Positions 13,555 through 15,882 of a DNA stretch of 15,882 nt are shown piece by piece (within the stretch, counting starts at the first letter, position 1; each line of letters begins with the position of its first letter). The notes beneath the pieces are model-generated. The model did no database searches. It was not told the origin of the DNA and saw only the letters and a list, made by a program, of their open reading frames with translations. Origin of the DNA: an archaeon (GTDB lineage Archaea; Nanobdellota; Nanobdellia; Woesearchaeales; WJKL01); contig JAGVIO010000202.1 of assembly GCA_020056025.1 (NCBI GenBank), positions 1-15,882 of the forward strand. The letters are read 5' to 3'. Both the position numbers and the translations under genes were made by a program.

Positions 13555-15120
13555 TTGGACGCAAAAAAATATGCAGAATTGCTGATTAAGAACGGGTTTG
13601 TCAAAGAAAGTTATATGCATTTATATGATTCTGCGCTTAAGGAAAAATTTGATAAGATTGCTGAAGAAAAGTTTGACAAAGATGCTGAAAAGGAGTTCAA
13701 AGACAAAATCAAGAAGATATTTGATGAGCATAAGGATGAATGGCCTGATCATGCTGACCAGGAATCAATTGAGTCTGGGTATAAGAATTATGACAAAACT
13801 GAATTTCCAAGGCCTCTGAAAAGGATGAGGCTTATATGGGATTCTTTCAATCTTTCTGTTGAAGAGCCGTATTTCTGGCTATTGAATAATTTAAGGGAAA
13901 ACTTCGGCTATACTGATGTGGACAAAATAATAGATATATATTCTGCTGCAGAAAACTCTGCTTTTTTTGGGGTAACGCAGATGAGGCTTGGAGCGCAGCA
14001 AGACAAAGTTACGCAGCTTTTGACAAGCATTGGAAAAATGGTGAAAGATCTTTTCCAGATAGTGAGGGAGCTGAGGATAATTGACGAAAGGCTGCTTTAT
14101 TACAGGGAAAGCCTGGGCCTTGACGAGAATTACGAGAAAGTAAAGGATGGCTTTAAAGAAGCATCAGAAATAACGCTTAAAGACATATGGATCTCACAAG
14201 TGCAGGGCGGAACAAAAAACCCTGCGTCTATATTCGGCCTTGCAAGGGAAGTAGGATTTATGTCATTGCCTGACCTGTTCTTTTCAACGCACCCTCAGCT
14301 CGAAGATGATGTTGATGAATATGTTGAAAAGCACAGGGGAGGATTTAACCCATCCCTGAAAAATGTCCTTAAGAGGAGCCTTAAAATGTATCTTGAATGG
14401 AAAAAGAGAACCTTTCAGGAGCTTAAGGTAAGGAGAGGATTTACGCTCAAATATCTAAAGCAGCATTCTGACATAATCAAGATGTATATCGGATGGGTCA
14501 AGCCCTACCTAAGGCATATCAGAAAGCTTACATTAGACGAGAATAAAATGGAAACAGTTGACCTTGTTTCTTCTTTTGAAGGCAGCCTTCTTGAAACAGA
14601 GTATCTGGCAAAGAAAAAGAGCGGAGATGCTTTTGCCTGCGTGCTTGTCCATATATTATTCAGAACAAGGCCTTCATTGGCGTATCAGCAGGAAGGTTAT
14701 CAGAGAGGAGCAATACATGTAGGAATGATGATTCTTGATATAAGAGGATATGCAATGACAAAAGAGGAAATAGAGCGCTATAAACAGATGAGGCAAGATG
14801 AGGACTTTGAATTGATAAGATCAATCTCTGAGTCTGTTGCTGCTGCAATGGATGCATTGGGCAAGGAATTCGAGGATTATCTCAGAGAAGCAGAGGGAGC
14901 TGAAAAAAAGAAAGAGAAAGAAGAAAAGAAAGAGACTAAGCTGGGCTTCTGGGAAAGCTTCAAAATAGAATTTGTCGGAGCAAAAAAGGCAAAGCCAAAA
15001 AAACCTAAAAAGAAAGAGTCGAAGAAAATTGACAAAAAAAATGCAGAAAAAGAAGCAAGAGCTACTGCATTCAACCTTTACAGATATTTCAAGAAAGGCC
15101 ATGGAATGGTTCAGTGGTAA
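13555..15120 (+). CDS. Conserved-looking hypothetical protein, charged and helical
   Basis: 521 residues with a TTG start, supported by GGTG six bases upstream and by the BRE/TATA promoter. I do not recognise a family. There is no signal peptide or membrane helix. The first 85 residues are rich in Lys, Asp and Glu. Residues about 88-440 look globular and mostly helical, with aromatic clusters (RLIWDSFNLSVEEPYFWLL near 92-110; IKMYIGWVKPYLRHIRKLT near 309-327) and a stretch FACVLVHILFRTRPSLAYQ near 360-378. From about 440 the protein becomes a Lys/Glu-rich linker (EKKKEKEEKKE and KPKKPKKKESKK). It ends in a conserved-looking ATAFNLYRYFKKGHGMVQW. It is followed 5 bases later by another coiled-coil gene, so the two probably work together. 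Confidence 0.7.
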   Translation: MDAKKYAELLIKNGFVKESYMHLYDSALKEKFDKIAEEKFDKDAEKEFKDKIKKIFDEHKDEWPDHADQESIESGYKNYDKTEFPRPLKRMRLIWDSFNLSVEEPYFWLLNNLRENFGYTDVDKIIDIYSAAENSAFFGVTQMRLGAQQDKVTQLLTSIGKMVKDLFQIVRELRIIDERLLYYRESLGLDENYEKVKDGFKEASEITLKDIWISQVQGGTKNPASIFGLAREVGFMSLPDLFFSTHPQLEDDVDEYVEKHRGGFNPSLKNVLKRSLKMYLEWKKRTFQELKVRRGFTLKYLKQHSDIIKMYIGWVKPYLRHIRKLTLDENKMETVDLVSSFEGSLLETEYLAKKKSGDAFACVLVHILFRTRPSLAYQQEGYQRGAIHVGMMILDIRGYAMTKEEIERYKQMRQDEDFELIRSISESVAAAMDALGKEFEDYLREAEGAEKKKEKEEKKETKLGFWESFKIEFVGAKKAKPKKPKKKESKKIDKKNAEKEARATAFNLYRYFKKGHGMVQW

Positions 15121-15125
15121 TCTAA

Positions 15126-15755
15126 ATGAGCGAGAAAGATGAGGTAGATGAGCTGAAAAAACTTCCGCCTGCATTGCGCATAAAAAGGCTTAAGGAGATA
15201 CAGGAGAAAAACAAGCAGGAGATTGAAAAGGCGCAGAAGCTTATCAAGACAAGCGAAACAGAGGAAGCAAAGGAAAGGGAGCTGGAAAAGATTCCAATCC
15301 CTCAGCTCAAGGCAGCCAATATAGACCAGCTTTTTACTGCAGAAGAAAAGGCGCTGTTCAGGGAAGCAAGGCAAATCAGGGAGCAGCAAAAAACTGAAGA
15401 AGAGCCTGCTAAGAAAAAAGGGCTGGAAAGCATTGCGCAGGAAGCTTCAAGGCAAGAGGTTGAGCAGGCAAGGATGCAGGTTGAATACCTGAAGCAGCAG
15501 CCTGCAGATGAGCTTAAAGAAAGAATATCTAATATTTATAATGTTGTAAAAGAGACAGGCTATATAAACAGTTCGCAGCAGGAAGAACTCCTAAGGATAG
15601 ATTATGCAACAAGAGAGAAGATGAAAGACATTGAAGCCGGGAAATATTCTGATGTCGGCAGGGAAGCTGCAAACGCAATGATTGTGACTGAAAGAATCAA
15701 AAACTGGCTTATGGACAAATACCAGGCAGGAACAATTTACAAAAGGACTGATTAA
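15126..15755 (+). CDS. Hypothetical coiled-coil protein
   Basis: 209 residues, unrecognised, soluble, and dominated by Lys, Glu and Gln. Residues 1-45 (LKKLPPALRIKRLKEIQEKN and following) and 75-135 should form long helices or coiled coils. The C-terminal part (about 140-205) contains GYINSSQQEELLRIDYATREK and MIVTERIKNWLMDKYQAGT and may be a small folded domain. It starts 5 bases after the preceding stop and ends 2 bases before the next ATG, so it lies in the middle of an operon. Function unknown. Confidence 0.65.
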   Translation: MSEKDEVDELKKLPPALRIKRLKEIQEKNKQEIEKAQKLIKTSETEEAKERELEKIPIPQLKAANIDQLFTAEEKALFREARQIREQQKTEEEPAKKKGLESIAQEASRQEVEQARMQVEYLKQQPADELKERISNIYNVVKETGYINSSQQEELLRIDYATREKMKDIEAGKYSDVGREAANAMIVTERIKNWLMDKYQAGTIYKRTD

Positions 15756-15757
15756 AG

Positions 15758-15868
15758 ATGGTTGTCAATAATTATGTAAATGCAATGGACAGGGATTTTT
15801 ATGCAAAGACAAGTGAAACCCCTAATTCAACAAATGATGTCGGAGTTGGGGTAGAGGATGTTGGGTAA
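15758..15868 (+). CDS. Start of a third operon gene, cut by the contig end
   Basis: An ATG two bases after the preceding stop opens a frame of 36 residues (MVVNNYVNAMDRDFYAKTSE and on) that reaches TAA at 15866-15868, immediately before adapter sequence. The tight spacing supports a real gene start. The stop sits exactly at the junction with non-genomic sequence, so I do not trust it as the end of the protein. No family recognised. Confidence 0.4.
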   Translation: MVVNNYVNAMDRDFYAKTSETPNSTNDVGVGVEDVG

Positions 15869-15882
15869 AGATCGGAAGAGCA
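15869..15882 (+). other. Sequencing adapter remnant (not genomic)
   Basis: The final 14 bases, AGATCGGAAGAGCA, equal the first 14 bases of the Illumina TruSeq adapter. They are untrimmed library sequence at the contig end and should not be interpreted biologically. Confidence 0.92.

Noticed and set aside
13406..13564. N-terminal extension of porG by 53 residues
   Set aside because: The extension is Tyr/Ile-rich, overlaps the promoter region and the divergent gene's start, and precedes the exact family start MLEIKVIGRGGQG.
1..15882. tRNA genes, rRNA, CRISPR arrays or insertion-sequence ends
   Set aside because: No cloverleaf-like segments, regularly spaced repeats or transposase genes were seen on either strand by reading.

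Overview
The window looks like a near-complete metagenomic contig from an AT-rich archaeon. The evidence is an archaeal-type UMP kinase, SecF and SecD without a bacterial-style fusion, a four-subunit pyruvate:ferredoxin oxidoreductase (POR), an AbrB-PhoU type regulator, and BRE/TATA promoters lying 25-35 bases ahead of leaderless or short-leader starts. The lysine- and glutamate-rich hypothetical proteins and the general gene style suggest a DPANN lineage such as Woesearchaeota or Pacearchaeota. That placement is an impression, not a demonstrated assignment. The last 14 bases match the start of the Illumina TruSeq adapter and are not genomic.

Layout. At 1-817 there is the 3' part of a sugar-nucleotide epimerase, followed by a hairpin plus T-run. 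At 1029-1910 is a SpoVT-AbrB/PhoU-like regulator whose promoter is bracketed by an inverted repeat. Next come secF and secD (1973-4736, overlapping), UMP kinase (4775-5452), an SPFH/band-7 protein with a large charged helical insertion (5549-6634), and a small two-helix membrane protein broken by one extra base in a run of seven G (6673-6934). On the minus strand a cold-shock protein (7064-7396) has a leader hairpin and a strong Shine-Dalgarno site. The minus-strand POR locus then runs from 13405 down to 7520: porG, porD, a small membrane protein, an oppositely oriented homing-endonuclease gene, porA, porB. A plus-strand set of unrecognised genes (13555 to the end) closes the window.

The standout is the POR locus, which carries three insertions of selfish or intron type. 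(1) porA is interrupted after codon 32 by 30 bases containing two in-frame stops. The RNA folds into a bulge-helix motif of the kind cut by the archaeal tRNA-splicing endonuclease, and cutting at the standard positions exactly restores the conserved PITP-Q-T-x-x-P reading frame. This is a candidate mRNA mini-intron. (2) porB contains a 368-residue intein with a LAGLIDADG endonuclease, inserted in the thiamine-diphosphate-binding motif. (3) A free-standing LAGLIDADG endonuclease gene sits divergently, 164 bases from the intron, between the porGD and porAB halves. If all this is right, active POR needs RNA splicing of the alpha-subunit message and protein splicing of the beta subunit.

POR oxidises pyruvate to acetyl-CoA and reduces ferredoxin: PorB holds TPP and a 4Fe-4S cluster, PorA binds substrate with it, PorD carries two 4Fe-4S clusters, and PorG completes the complex. 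SecF and SecD assist late steps of protein export. I found no tRNA, rRNA, CRISPR array or insertion sequence. No intergenic stretch exceeds about 215 bases.
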